A stretch of DNA of 64,000 bases from Jhaorihella thermophila (GCF_900108275.1 NZ_FNVD01000007.1:147994-211993), one strand, 5' to 3'; positions 36,844 to 46,456 are shown, counted from the first letter of the stretch. Numbers and translations are program-made. Notes: generated by a model from the sequence alone, not told the origin.

Positions 36844-38421
36844 ATGGCAAGAATTGCGTATATCCTGCTGTGCCACAAGGACCCGGATGCGATCGTCAAG
36901 CAGGCCCAGCGGCTGACTGTGGCGGGTGATTATATTGCGATCCATTTCGACGGCCGCGCGCCGCAGGAGGCCTATGACCGGATCCGCTCGGCGCTTGCCG
37001 ACAACCCCAACGTCACCTTCGCCCGCAAACGGGTGAAATGCGGCTGGGGGGAATGGTCGCTGGTGGCCGCCACGCTGAGGGCGGTCGAGGCGGCGGTCGA
37101 AGAATTTCCGCGCGCCACGCATTTCTACATGCTGTCGGGCGACTGCATGGCGATCAAGACCGCCGAATACGCGCACAGGTTTCTTGACGAGCATGACAAG
37201 GACTTCATCGAAAGCTTCGATTTTTTCGAAAGCGACTGGATCAAGACCGGGATCAAGGAAGAGCGGCTGATCTACCGGCATTTCTTCAACGAACGGAAGA
37301 ACAAGACGCTGTTCTACTGGTCGCTGGATATGCAGCGGCGGCTGGGGCTGAGCCGCGAGATCCCCGCCGACATCCAGGTCCAGATCGGCAGCCAGTGGTG
37401 GTGCCTGCGGCGGCCGACGGTCGAGAGGATCCTCGACTTCATCCGGCAGCGGCGCGACGTGGTGCGGTTCTTTCGCACGACGTGGATCCCCGACGAAACC
37501 TTCTTTCAGACGCTGGTGCGCCACCTTGTGCCGGAGCACGAGATCGAGACGCGCACGCTGACCTTTCTGATGTTCACCGACTACGGGATGCCGGTGACCT
37601 TCTACAACGACCACTACGACCTGCTGCTGAACCAGGACTATCTGTTCGCGCGAAAGATCAGCCCCGAGGCCACGCAGCTCAAGGCGCGGCTGGGGCGGCT
37701 TTACGCGGCGCGGGGGATCGAGTTCCAGATCTCGAACGAAGGCCGCAGCCTCTACAAGTTCCTCGCCGGGCGCGGGCGAATCGGCCGGCGCTTTGGCATG
37801 CGGTTCTGGGAGGTGGAAAGCTCGCTGGGCCGCGACCGCGAATTGCTGATCCTGGTGTGCAAGAAGTGGCACGTCGCCAAGCGGCTGCTGGAACAGATCC
37901 GGCGCGTGACCAACATCCCCGGCATCGAATACCTGTTCAACGAGGAAAGCACCCCCCTGCCCGATCTGGGCGGCATCCAGAGCACGCTGGAAAAGCGCAC
38001 CCGCCACCGCCGGGCGCTGATGCAGATGCTGTTTGAGTATTTCGACACCGACCGGCTGATTTTCTGCATGGATCCGTCCAACATGGATCTGCTGCAGGAT
38101 TTCTATTCGGACCGCTCGGTGACCCGGATGCTGGAGATCGAGTGCCAGTTCTCCGACGAATACCTGATCGGCCATGCCCGCCGGGTCGGGCTTGCCGGTG
38201 AACGCACCAGCAAGGAGACGCTGGACCGGCTGCTGCCCACGATCCGCAACGATCTCGCCTACGAGGCCGACCGGATCCGCGACGCGAATTTCCCGCGCTA
38301 TCACCGCATCCACGAAACCGCCGCGCCCGAGGAAAACGCCCCCAAGATCGCCGAGTTCCTGTCGATCGGGCGGGATCAGGCGCTGGAGCTGGCGCGCACC
38401 GAATACCTGTTCGCGGACTGA
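36844..38421 (+). CDS. GT14-like (core-2/I-branching) glycosyltransferase with C-terminal extension
   Basis: 525 residues. The N-terminal half (about 1-260) starts MARIAYILLCHKDPD and contains HFYMLSGDCMAIK and IQVQIGSQWWCLRRPTVE, the pattern of beta-1,6-N-acetylglucosaminyltransferase (core-2) enzymes, here without a membrane anchor. The C-terminal half (about 280-525) resembles a domain I remember as DUF5927/DUF5928 in Rhodobacterales; its function is unknown. Adjacent and divergent to the sulfotransferase gene, so it probably builds the same surface glycan. The weak ribosome site leaves the start slightly uncertain. Confidence 0.78.
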   Translation: MARIAYILLCHKDPDAIVKQAQRLTVAGDYIAIHFDGRAPQEAYDRIRSALADNPNVTFARKRVKCGWGEWSLVAATLRAVEAAVEEFPRATHFYMLSGDCMAIKTAEYAHRFLDEHDKDFIESFDFFESDWIKTGIKEERLIYRHFFNERKNKTLFYWSLDMQRRLGLSREIPADIQVQIGSQWWCLRRPTVERILDFIRQRRDVVRFFRTTWIPDETFFQTLVRHLVPEHEIETRTLTFLMFTDYGMPVTFYNDHYDLLLNQDYLFARKISPEATQLKARLGRLYAARGIEFQISNEGRSLYKFLAGRGRIGRRFGMRFWEVESSLGRDRELLILVCKKWHVAKRLLEQIRRVTNIPGIEYLFNEESTPLPDLGGIQSTLEKRTRHRRALMQMLFEYFDTDRLIFCMDPSNMDLLQDFYSDRSVTRMLEIECQFSDEYLIGHARRVGLAGERTSKETLDRLLPTIRNDLAYEADRIRDANFPRYHRIHETAAPEENAPKIAEFLSIGRDQALELARTEYLFAD

Positions 38422-38434
38422 TCCGGCAGCGCAC

Positions 38435-39082
38435 TCAGCGCCGCCCGCCGCCGGTCAGCCAGCGGCGGACCCGGCCGCCCTTTTCCTCGATCGCATCGCC
38501 GGCGGCATAAAGGCTGTCCTCCATCTCTTCCAGAACGGGGTCGATTTTCGCTGCGCGTAACCTCCGCCACCGCACCCGGATGGCCCAGAGAGCCGCGAAC
38601 AAGAGCGTCAGGAAGATGATGTTGAACCACGGGATGATCCGCACGTCGGGGCTGTCAACCTCGCGGATCGAGATGGCGTTGGGGTAGATGGAAAAAAGGT
38701 TGGACCGCCAGCCGTAATGGGTGATGACCACCCAGCGCGGATTGTCGGCTGTGGATTTCAGATCGGCGGCGCGGGTCTGGAGGTTCGAGGTGTTGAACTT
38801 GAAATAGGGCGGCCAGCCCCAGCCGGTATCCTCGTTGCGGTACTCCATCGGCTTGCCGTTCTTCAGGATCGCCGCGATGAAGAACACGTCGCGGCTTCCG
38901 ACCTTTTCGGCGTCCCCCGCCCCGGCATGGGAATAAAACCACCAGTTTTCGCCGAAATCGACGCGTTTGGTATAGGTATCGGTGATCCGCCCCACGTCAT
39001 GTTGCGGCAGCGTATAGTGCAAAAAGGCCGCGACGATCGCGATGACCAGCACCCGGAATGTCCATTTCACGTAAACCCACAT
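38435..39082 (-). CDS. DUF1523 family membrane protein
   Basis: 215 residues with an N-terminal TM (FRVLVIAIVAAFLHYTL), a periplasmic domain containing HDVGRITDTYTKRVDFGENWWFYSHAG and VVITHYGWRSNLFSIYPNAISIREV, a second TM (PWFNIIFLTLLFAALWAI) and a basic cytosolic tail. The HYGWR(S/F)N-FSIYPNA signature is that of DUF1523, frequent in Rhodobacterales; no function is established. It is preceded by a small membrane protein gene 9 bp upstream. Confidence 0.82.
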   Translation of the reverse strand: MWVYVKWTFRVLVIAIVAAFLHYTLPQHDVGRITDTYTKRVDFGENWWFYSHAGAGDAEKVGSRDVFFIAAILKNGKPMEYRNEDTGWGWPPYFKFNTSNLQTRAADLKSTADNPRWVVITHYGWRSNLFSIYPNAISIREVDSPDVRIIPWFNIIFLTLLFAALWAIRVRWRRLRAAKIDPVLEEMEDSLYAAGDAIEEKGGRVRRWLTGGGRR

Positions 39083-39091
39083 CGCCCTGCC

Positions 39092-39355
39092 TCACCTGTT
39101 GACCCATTGCACGATGGCGACCAGCGCCACCCACGGCACCACGTATATGGCCAGCAACAGCTTGTGCCGCAAGGATTTCTCGTAACCTTCGAGCCCGGCC
39201 TCGACAAAGGCCTCCAGATTGCCGGGTTGTCCCTCTTCGCGCCATTTCGCCTCCAGCCGATCGCGTTCGCGCGCCCGCGCGCGCAGCGAAAACACCACAT
39301 AGGCGATCGTCTGCACGATCAGCAGCGGGATGAAGAAACGCAGAAACGCGATCAT
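39092..39355 (-). CDS. Small two-TM membrane protein
   Basis: 87 residues with TM segments at about 3-24 (FLRFFIPLLIVQTIAYVVFSL) and 66-83 (LLLAIYVVPWVALVAIVQWV) joined by a charged amphipathic stretch. It is 9 bp upstream of the DUF1523 gene and shares its strand, so the two likely form a unit. No family recognised. Confidence 0.72.
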   Translation of the reverse strand: MIAFLRFFIPLLIVQTIAYVVFSLRARARERDRLEAKWREEGQPGNLEAFVEAGLEGYEKSLRHKLLLAIYVVPWVALVAIVQWVNR

Positions 39356-39418
39356 GTCGCCCTCACCGGTCTGGATACACCGTGATACCCGGCGCCGGCC
39401 CAGACGGCAACGCGCGGA

Positions 39419-40249
39419 TCAGGCAGAGTTGAGCACGGTCGGCGCAACCCACCAGCCCGGCCGGGCGGCAGAAAGGCGTCCGGCCGCCGCGCGCGCGGCC
39501 TCGGGGGTGTCGAACAGCCCGAAACAGGTCGCGCCAGAGCCGCTCATCCGCGCAAGCAGGGCGCCTTCGGCCTCGAGCCCCCTGAGCACCCCGCCGATCA
39601 CCGGCGCGACGGATTCGGCCGCCGGTTGCAGGTCGTTGCGCTGCGCCGCCAGCCAGTCGATGAACGCCGTCCGATCGCCATTCTGCGGGATTGGACCCAT
39701 CGGCGCGTTGTCGCGACGCTCCAGCCGGCGGAATACATCGGGCGTGGACACCGCCACGCGCGGGTTGACCAGAACGGCAGGCAGCGCGGGCAGGCCCTCG
39801 ACCGGCTCCACCACCTCTCCGATGCCGGACATGCGCGCAGCCCGCGCCAGCAGGCACACGGGCACATCCGCGCCCAGATCTTCGAGCCGGTCCGGCAGGG
39901 CATGACCCATCTGCCGCAAGGCACGCAGCACCGCCGCCGCATCGGACGAGCCGCCCCCGATCCCCGCAGCCGCGGGCAGCGTCTTTTCCAGCCGGATGTC
40001 CACCGCCGCGCCGATCAGTCGCGCGGCCCGGAGCGCCAGGTTGCGCGCATCCGCGGGCACGCCCGCCGCCATCGGCCCGGTCACGCTCAGGCCGGCCTGC
40101 CGCGCCGGCCGCAGCCACAGCCGGTCCCCCAGATCGGCGAAAACCACCAGCGAATCAAGCAGGTGGAAACCGTCCTCACGCCGCCCGGTCACATGCAGGG
40201 TCAGGTTGATCTTGGCCGGCGCAAAGGCCTCAATTGTCGCCATCTGCAA
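39419..40249 (-). CDS. ispE: 4-diphosphocytidyl-2-C-methyl-D-erythritol kinase
   Basis: GHMP kinase of the non-mevalonate isoprenoid pathway. The ATP-binding loop PAAAGIGGGSSDAAA is present, with FAPAKINLTLHVTGRREDGFH at the N-terminus and MSGSGATCFGLF (GHMP motif 3) near the C-terminus. 276 residues, normal length. The start (ATG 40249 or 40243) lies inside the 3' end of the TPR gene, indicating translational coupling. Confidence 0.95.
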   Translation of the reverse strand: MQMATIEAFAPAKINLTLHVTGRREDGFHLLDSLVVFADLGDRLWLRPARQAGLSVTGPMAAGVPADARNLALRAARLIGAAVDIRLEKTLPAAAGIGGGSSDAAAVLRALRQMGHALPDRLEDLGADVPVCLLARAARMSGIGEVVEPVEGLPALPAVLVNPRVAVSTPDVFRRLERRDNAPMGPIPQNGDRTAFIDWLAAQRNDLQPAAESVAPVIGGVLRGLEAEGALLARMSGSGATCFGLFDTPEAARAAAGRLSAARPGWWVAPTVLNSA

Positions 40250-41963
40250 CCTTCATCAGGGGCGGAGAGCCTTCCTCGGCCAGAACCCGGTCCAGCCCGA
40301 CCTCGAGCTTGCGTCTGATGCGGTCGGGGTCCACGTCCTGGTTTTCCTCATCCGGAGAGATGAAGGACAGCGCCCGCCGCCACTGGAACCGCGCTTCGCG
40401 ATAGCGGCCCACCGCCCAGTAGACGTCGCCCAGATGGTCGGTCACCACCGGGTCCACCGGCATCAGTTCCACTGCCTTTTCCATGTGCCCCACGGCTTCG
40501 TCATAGCGGCCCAGCCGGAACAGAACCCAGCCCAGACTGTCCACGATATAGCCGCTGTCGGGCCGCGCCTCGACCGCCTTCTCGATCAGCGCCAGCGCCT
40601 CGTCGAGCTTGACCTTCTTCTCCACCAGCGAATAGCCGAGATAGTTCAGCACCTGCGGCTGACCGGGGTTCAGCTCCAGCGCCTTGCGGAAATCGGCCTC
40701 GGCCTCGGGCCACTTGTCCTGCCGTTCGCGGCTGATGCCGCGGGCATAATGCAGAAACCAGCGGTCTGGCGAATCCTCGTCCGTCAACTCCAGCGCGCGT
40801 GTATAGGCCTTTTCGGCGCCGGCATAGTCGTTTTGCTGACGCAGCAGATCCCCCAGGGACGATGCCACCTGCGGCTGTTGCGGCGCGCTGCGGGAAAGCT
40901 GTTCCAGAACCTCGATCGCAGCGTCGATCTTGCCCGCCTGCCGCAGCACCTCGGCCCGGCCCAGTTCCGCCGCGAAATGTTCCGGTCTGTCGGCAGGGAT
41001 CTGCTTGTAGGCCTCGACCGCCAGATCGTATTGGCCGAGACGCTCCAGTATCCGCGCGGCCATGATCTGAGCATCCAGGTTCATCGGGTCCAGAAAGGCC
41101 GCCATGCGCGCATAAAGCAGAACATATTCGTCGGCCGCATCCCCATCCAGCGCCGCGCCGATGGAATAGAACACCTCGGCAATGCCTTCGCGGGGCGAGC
41201 GCACCATGTCAAAGGGCAGCCGCGCACCGCTGGCAAGCTGGTCGGCCACGGCGGTCAGCGCCGGATCGGTTCCGCCGGCAAAGGCGTCGGCCAGCATCTG
41301 CAGCGCATCGTCATTGCGTCCCAGCTGTGACAGGATCCGGGCCCGCGCCAGCACCGCCCGCCGCGAGATCAGGGATTGCGATCCGCCGTCGCCCGAGAAT
41401 ACCGCCTCGGCCCCTTCGAAATCCCCGACCGAGGCCAGCGCCAGCGCCTTGTGATACATCGCAAAGCCCCGCACGCCGCTTTCTTCGGCCACGCGGTCGA
41501 ATTGGGCCAGTCCCTTCTTGACCGACCCCGCGCCAAGCCGCGCCCAGGCCTGCACCAGCCCGTCCACCAGCGGCCCCACGCCGCCCTGATCGGGCCCACG
41601 CTGCAGGACCGTCGCAAAGTCGCCCTTGGCCACCAGATCGGCCAGCACGACCATATGCGCCGCCTGGCTGCGCAGGCCCTGCTCCTCGATCCGGCGGGCG
41701 ATCGGCACCGCCTCGTCGAACCGGCCCAGCGCCATCAGCGACTGCACCGCCTTTTCCATCAGGGCGGCATTGTCCGGGGCAAAGCCCAGCGCCCGGCGGT
41801 AATACTCGGCCGCGGCGTTGAAATCGTCGTCGAACATCGCCTGCCGCCCGGCGAGGTAGGCACCCGAAAAGGACGTCGCATGAACCGGCGACGGCCCCGC
41901 GACGGAAACCGTCAGCGAAGCGGCTAGAGCGGCCACTGCCGCGCGGAGATTGAGAAAAGACAC
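40230..41963 (-). CDS. Secreted tetratricopeptide-repeat protein
   Basis: About 577 residues from GTG 41963. A signal peptide (FLNLRAAVAALAASLTVSVAGPSPVHA) is followed by many TPR units, e.g. AEYYRRALGFAPDNAALMEKA, AEKAYTRALELTDEDSPDRW, AEADFRKALELNPGQPQVL and VGHMEKAVELMPVDPVVTDHLGDVYW. It likely serves as a periplasmic protein-protein scaffold. It overlaps ispE by about 20 bp and follows the ETF-QO gene by about 105 bp; this trio is a common neighbourhood in related genomes as I recall. Confidence 0.82.
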   Translation of the reverse strand: MSFLNLRAAVAALAASLTVSVAGPSPVHATSFSGAYLAGRQAMFDDDFNAAAEYYRRALGFAPDNAALMEKAVQSLMALGRFDEAVPIARRIEEQGLRSQAAHMVVLADLVAKGDFATVLQRGPDQGGVGPLVDGLVQAWARLGAGSVKKGLAQFDRVAEESGVRGFAMYHKALALASVGDFEGAEAVFSGDGGSQSLISRRAVLARARILSQLGRNDDALQMLADAFAGGTDPALTAVADQLASGARLPFDMVRSPREGIAEVFYSIGAALDGDAADEYVLLYARMAAFLDPMNLDAQIMAARILERLGQYDLAVEAYKQIPADRPEHFAAELGRAEVLRQAGKIDAAIEVLEQLSRSAPQQPQVASSLGDLLRQQNDYAGAEKAYTRALELTDEDSPDRWFLHYARGISRERQDKWPEAEADFRKALELNPGQPQVLNYLGYSLVEKKVKLDEALALIEKAVEARPDSGYIVDSLGWVLFRLGRYDEAVGHMEKAVELMPVDPVVTDHLGDVYWAVGRYREARFQWRRALSFISPDEENQDVDPDRIRRKLEVGLDRVLAEEGSPPLMKVADGDN

Positions 41964-42068
41964 TGATCCGGACCTGCCTGTGATCTTGGGTTGGTCCCAA
42001 GCTAGGCCCTTGCATGGCGGCAGGCAATGGCGCGAATGCGATATCGGCGCCATTGCCCGAATTTTCGC

Positions 42069-43721
42069 CTACATGTTGGGGTAATTCGGCCCGTCGCCGC
42101 CCTGCGGGCAGGTCCAGTTGATGTTCTGGCTAGGATCCTTGATGTCGCAGGTCTTGCAGTGCACGCAGTTCTGGAAGTTGATGACGAAGCGCGGCGCCTG
42201 TCCCTCTTCCTCGATCACCTCATAGACCCCGGCCGGACAATAGCGCTGTGCCGGCTCGGCGTATTTCGGCAGGTTCACCTTGATCGGCACCTCGGGATCC
42301 TTCAACCGCAGATGGCAGGGCTGGCTTTCGTCGTGGTTGGTGAAGGAAAACGCCACGTTGGTGAGCCGGTCAAAGCTGATCTTGCCGTCGGGCTTGGGAT
42401 AGTCGATGGGCCTGTGCTTCGCCGCCTCTTCGGTCGAGGCCGCGTCGGTCTTGCCATGTTTCAGCGTGCCGAACAGCGAGAACCCGAACAGGTCGTTGGT
42501 CCACATGTCGAACCCGCCTAGGGCGAGGCTGGCCATCATGCCCCACTTGGACCACATCGGCTTGACGTTGCGGACCTTCCTCAGATCCTTGCCGATCGGG
42601 CCGGTCCGCACCTCGGTTTCGTATTCGGTCAGCTCGTCCGAGGCCCGGCCCGCCTTGATCGCGGCATGCGCCGCCTCGGCCGCAGCGATGCCCGACAGCA
42701 TCGCGTTGTGGTTGCCCTTGATCCGCGGCACGTTGACCATGCCCACCGAACAGCCCAAGAGCGCCGCGCCGGGCACCACCATCTTGGGCATCGACTGGTA
42801 TCCGCCCTCGCTGATCGCCCGCGCACCATAGGCCACGCGCTTGCCGCCCTTAAGCAGCTCGGCCACCATCGGGTGATGCTTGAACCGCTGGAACTCCATG
42901 TAGGGATAGAGATAGGGGTTCTTGTAGTTCAGGTGGACGACAAAGCCCACATAGACCTGGTTGTTGTCCAGATGATAGATGAACGACCCGCCCCCGGCAT
43001 TGCCCCCCAGCGGCCAGCCCATCGTGTGGATGACGGTGCCTTCGCGGTGCTTGGCCGGGTCGATCTCCCAGATCTCCTTCATGCCGATGCCGAATTTCTG
43101 CGGCTCCTTGCCGGCACTCAGGTCGTATTTCTGGATCAGCTCCTTGGCCAAAGAGCCGCGCACGCCTTCGCAGATGAAGACATATTTGCCATGCAGCTCC
43201 ATGCCCGGCTCATAGTTCGGCCCCGGCGTGCCGTCAGAGTTCTTGCCGAACTCGCCGGCGACCACGCCCTTGACTTCGCCATTGTCGCCATAGACCAGCT
43301 CCGAACAGGCCATTCCGGGGAAGATCTCGACGCCCAGTTCCTCGGCCTGCTCGGCCATCCAACGGCAGACATTGGCCATCGACACGATGTATTTGCCGTG
43401 ATTCGACATCAGCGGCGGCATCGGCCAGTTGGGGATGCGGACACCGCCCGCCTCGCCCAGCATGTAGAACCTGTCGTTCTTGACCGGAACGGTGATCGGC
43501 GCGCCCCTGTCCTTCCAGTCGGGGATCAGCCGGTCCAGCCCGCTGGTGTCCAGCACCGCGCCCGACAGGATATGCGCGCCCACTTCGGACCCCTTTTCCA
43601 GCACGACCACGTTCAGGTCGGCATCAAGCTGTTTCAGACGGATGGCCGCCGACAGGCCCGCGGGGCCCGCTCCGACGATCACAACGTCATATTCCATCGC
43701 TTCGCGTTCAATCTCGGCCAT
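42069..43721 (-). CDS. Electron transfer flavoprotein-ubiquinone oxidoreductase
   Basis: Membrane-associated enzyme passing electrons from ETF to ubiquinone in fatty-acid and amino-acid oxidation. 550 residues from the Met of MAEIEREAMEYD, behind an AAGGAG site. Visible are the FAD dinucleotide fold [15 protein letters not shown], the quinone-side GWPLGGNAGGGSF region and the C-terminal 4Fe-4S ligands NCVHCKTCDIKDP plus WTCPQGG. Length and order match mitochondrial ETFDH. No ETF genes are nearby. Confidence 0.95.
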   Translation of the reverse strand: MAEIEREAMEYDVVIVGAGPAGLSAAIRLKQLDADLNVVVLEKGSEVGAHILSGAVLDTSGLDRLIPDWKDRGAPITVPVKNDRFYMLGEAGGVRIPNWPMPPLMSNHGKYIVSMANVCRWMAEQAEELGVEIFPGMACSELVYGDNGEVKGVVAGEFGKNSDGTPGPNYEPGMELHGKYVFICEGVRGSLAKELIQKYDLSAGKEPQKFGIGMKEIWEIDPAKHREGTVIHTMGWPLGGNAGGGSFIYHLDNNQVYVGFVVHLNYKNPYLYPYMEFQRFKHHPMVAELLKGGKRVAYGARAISEGGYQSMPKMVVPGAALLGCSVGMVNVPRIKGNHNAMLSGIAAAEAAHAAIKAGRASDELTEYETEVRTGPIGKDLRKVRNVKPMWSKWGMMASLALGGFDMWTNDLFGFSLFGTLKHGKTDAASTEEAAKHRPIDYPKPDGKISFDRLTNVAFSFTNHDESQPCHLRLKDPEVPIKVNLPKYAEPAQRYCPAGVYEVIEEEGQAPRFVINFQNCVHCKTCDIKDPSQNINWTCPQGGDGPNYPNM

Positions 43722-43986
43722 CGCGTCGCTCCTTGATTGTTTGTCCCCCACGCGCCCCGGTCCCTCTGCGGCGCAACAATATTTCGCGGTTGCTTAGCGC
43801 CTGCAGCATGAATTGGTCAATCAAAACCCTGCGACACAACCGCCAGGCCGACAATTTGTCGTTCTCAAACGTCAACGCGGCAGGCAATCGCGGCTGTGCG
43901 CGGACGCACAAGCGCCGTGACGGGGCGGAAATTGCCACTTGCACGCCCGCACCCTACATCCTTGGCCAACCAAAGGAGGCTTTGCC

Positions 43987-44895
43987 ATGTCGCTGCGTTG
44001 CGTTCTCGAAACCCGCCTCGCCGCGCCGACGATCGAAGGCGCAGGCGTGCATCTGCACCGCGCCTTCGGTTTTCAGGATCCTACCGAACTGGACCCGTTC
44101 CTACTGTTCGACGATTTCCGCAATGACGACCCGGCGGCCTATGCGCGCGGCTTCCCTTGGCACCCGCACCGGGGAATCGAAACCATCACCTACGTCCTGG
44201 CCGGCACGGTCGAGCACCGCGATTCGCTCGGCAACAGGGGCACGCTGGGCCCCGGCGACATCCAGTGGATGACGGCGGGTTCGGGCATTCTCCACCAGGA
44301 AATGCCGGCCGGAAACCGGCGGGGCCAGATGCACGGATTTCAGCTCTGGGGCAACCTGCCGGCGCGCGACAAGATGACGGCGCCGCGTTATCAGGACATT
44401 CCCGCAGTGGAAATCCCCGAGGTGACTGACGATGACGGCACTCGCGTGCGGGTGATCGCAGGAAACTTCTGGGGCAGGAGGGGCCCCGTGGACGGCATCG
44501 CCGCCGATCCGCAATACTTGGACGTGTTCGTGCCCGCGGGCATCCGCAAGACGCTGAAGATCGACACCCGCCACCGCGCCTTTGCCTATGTGTTCGAGGG
44601 CGAAGCCGCCTTTGCCGACGCGGCAACCCCCACGGGCGTGCTGATCGAAAAGGCCTTGGGCGAACAGGAGGTCGTCTTTCGCGACCCCTCCGGCGACCGC
44701 ACCCTTGTCCGGTTCGGCGCCGGCGACGAGATCACGCTGCAGGCCGGCCCTGAAGGCGTGCGTTTCCTGCTGATCTCGGGGGCGCCGATCAACGAACCCG
44801 TCGCCTGGCACGGCCCCATCGTCATGAACACGCGGGAAGAGCTGCTGCAGGCCTTTCGCGAACTGCGCGAAGGCACCTTCATCCGCAAGGGCTGA
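43987..44895 (+). CDS. Pirin family protein
   Basis: 302-residue bicupin. The metal ligands lie in the N-terminal cupin: HPHRGIETITYVLAG (two His), VEHRDSLGNRG (His) and LHQEMP (Glu region). Bacterial pirins show quercetinase activity or bind metabolic enzymes; the role here is unknown. The ATG follows AAAGGAGG. Divergent from ETF-QO across 265 bp. A tail-only fragment of the dispersed repeat lies 35 bp after its stop. Confidence 0.9.
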   Translation: MSLRCVLETRLAAPTIEGAGVHLHRAFGFQDPTELDPFLLFDDFRNDDPAAYARGFPWHPHRGIETITYVLAGTVEHRDSLGNRGTLGPGDIQWMTAGSGILHQEMPAGNRRGQMHGFQLWGNLPARDKMTAPRYQDIPAVEIPEVTDDDGTRVRVIAGNFWGRRGPVDGIAADPQYLDVFVPAGIRKTLKIDTRHRAFAYVFEGEAAFADAATPTGVLIEKALGEQEVVFRDPSGDRTLVRFGAGDEITLQAGPEGVRFLLISGAPINEPVAWHGPIVMNTREELLQAFRELREGTFIRKG

Positions 44896-44930
44896 CCCGC
44901 AGGCCGCACGCGTTCCGGAAGGGCTGGATT

Positions 44931-44957
44931 TGGGTATTTGAAACCAGAAAGAAGCAG
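44931..44957 (+). repeat. Tail-only fragment of the dispersed repeat (type II)
   Basis: GGGTATTTGAAACCAGAAAGAAGCAG downstream of the pirin gene in its orientation, without the two hairpins that precede it elsewhere. It faces the tail of copy G, 20 bp away, with which it forms an inverted repeat (CCAGAAAGAAG / CTTCTTTCTGG). Confidence 0.75.
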
Positions 44958-44976
44958 AAGCGGGCGCGCGATCCAG

Positions 44977-45060
44977 CTTCTTTCTGGTCGGAAATACCCC
45001 GGGGAGCGTGAGGGGCAGCGCCCCTCACATTGGTCGGATCGGCCAAAGCCGATCCGAAAC
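44977..45060 (-). repeat. Dispersed hairpin repeat, copy G (tail type II)
   Basis: Read on the minus strand it begins 31 bp after the hom stop. Hairpin 1 is CGGATCGGC-tttg-GCCGATCCG. Hairpin 2 is GTGAGGGGC-gct-GCCCCTCAC, in which the outer C-G pair of other copies has become T-A on both arms. It ends GCTCCCCGGGGTATTT and the tail CCGACCAGAAAGAAG. Confidence 0.9.
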
Positions 45061-45091
45061 AACACTTGAACTCAAACCGCCGAATGACGTC

Positions 45092-46378
45092 TCAGACGTG
45101 CTCGATCCGCAGCGCCACCGGTGCGCTGGCCACCACATCCAGCTTGCGCATCAGCTTGAGCGCCTCGTCGATCGCCGTTCTCGTCGTCTTGTGGGTCACG
45201 ATCAGAACCGGCGCCGACGGCTCGGAATGGCCGTATTGCCGCATCCGGTCGATCGACACGCCCGCATCCCCCAAAATCGTGGCAACCTTCGCCAAGGCGC
45301 CCGGGCGATCCACCAGCTTCATGCGCAAATAATACGGCGCCGGCAGGCCGGTGCGCGCGGGCGGCAGTTCCTTCAGCATCGCCGCCGGTTGCCCAAAGAC
45401 CGGAAGGCGAATGCCGCGGGCCAGGTCGCAAATGTCGCCCATCACCGCGCTGGCGGTGGGGCCCTCGCCGGCACCGGGGCCGCGCAGAACGATCTGCTCC
45501 ACCGAGTCGCCCTCGATGACCACCATGTTCGTGCCACCCTCAAGCTGCCCAAGCGGCGACTCCGCCGGCACCAGACAGGGCTGCATCCGCTGCTCGAGCC
45601 CCCGCGCCGTGCGCTGCGCCACGCCCAGAAGCTTGATGCGGAAGCCCATGTCGGCCGCCTGCCGGATGTCCTCGAGCTCGATATGCTCGATCCCCTCGAT
45701 CTCGACACCATCGAAATTCGGCCTTGTGCCAAAGGCGATTGCGGCCAGGATCGCAAGCTTGTGCGCCGCGTCGATGCCGCCCACGTCCAGCGTCGGATCC
45801 GCCTCCAGATACCCCAGTCGCCCGGCCTCTTCGAACAGCGCGTTGTAGCCCAACCCTTCGGCCTCCATCCGGGTCAGGATGTAGTTGCAGGTGCCGTTCA
45901 TCACCCCCATCACGCGGGTGATCTCGTTGCCGGCCAGCCCCTCTGTCAGCGCCTTGATGCAGGGAATGCCGCCGGCCACCGCGGCCTCGTAGCGGATCGA
46001 GCGACCCGAGGCCTCGGCCTGTTCGGCCAACGTCTGCCCATGCACCGCCAGCATCGCCTTGTTCGCGGTCACCACATCCTTGCCAGCCGCCAGGGCGGCC
46101 TCGGTCGCGGCCTTGGCCGGGCCGTCCGAACCGCCCATCAGTTCGACGAGCACGTCCACGTCCTCGCGCACCGCCAGCGCAACCGGGTTGTCCTCCCAGT
46201 CATAGCCCGACAGGCTCACGCCGCGGTCGCGGTTCCGGTCGCGCGCGCAGACGGCCGAAATCTCGATCCGCCGCCCGGTGCGCGTCTCCAGAAGATCGGC
46301 ATGGCGACGGATGATCTTGACCACTCCCACTCCGACGGTCCCCAGACCGGCAATTCCAAGGCGCAGCGGTTGTGACAT
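45092..46378 (-). CDS. hom: Homoserine dehydrogenase
   Basis: Reduces aspartate semialdehyde to homoserine for threonine and methionine. 428 residues: NAD(P)-binding GLGTVGVGVV at the N-terminus, catalytic core with AAVAGGIPCIKAL, NGTCNYILTRM and GYLEADPTLDVGGIDAAHKL, and a C-terminal ACT domain (about 350-428, RPGALAKVATILGDAGVSI) for feedback by threonine. I start at MSQPLRLGIAG behind AAAGGA. Not fused to aspartokinase. Confidence 0.96.
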   Translation of the reverse strand: MSQPLRLGIAGLGTVGVGVVKIIRRHADLLETRTGRRIEISAVCARDRNRDRGVSLSGYDWEDNPVALAVREDVDVLVELMGGSDGPAKAATEAALAAGKDVVTANKAMLAVHGQTLAEQAEASGRSIRYEAAVAGGIPCIKALTEGLAGNEITRVMGVMNGTCNYILTRMEAEGLGYNALFEEAGRLGYLEADPTLDVGGIDAAHKLAILAAIAFGTRPNFDGVEIEGIEHIELEDIRQAADMGFRIKLLGVAQRTARGLEQRMQPCLVPAESPLGQLEGGTNMVVIEGDSVEQIVLRGPGAGEGPTASAVMGDICDLARGIRLPVFGQPAAMLKELPPARTGLPAPYYLRMKLVDRPGALAKVATILGDAGVSIDRMRQYGHSEPSAPVLIVTHKTTRTAIDEALKLMRKLDVVASAPVALRIEHV

Positions 46379-46456
46379 CAGGCGTCGTCCTTTCATGATG
46401 CGTAACAGGTGTTGCCTTAGCCGGTTCGCGCAGGTGGTGCAACGCGGGGCGGCGGC

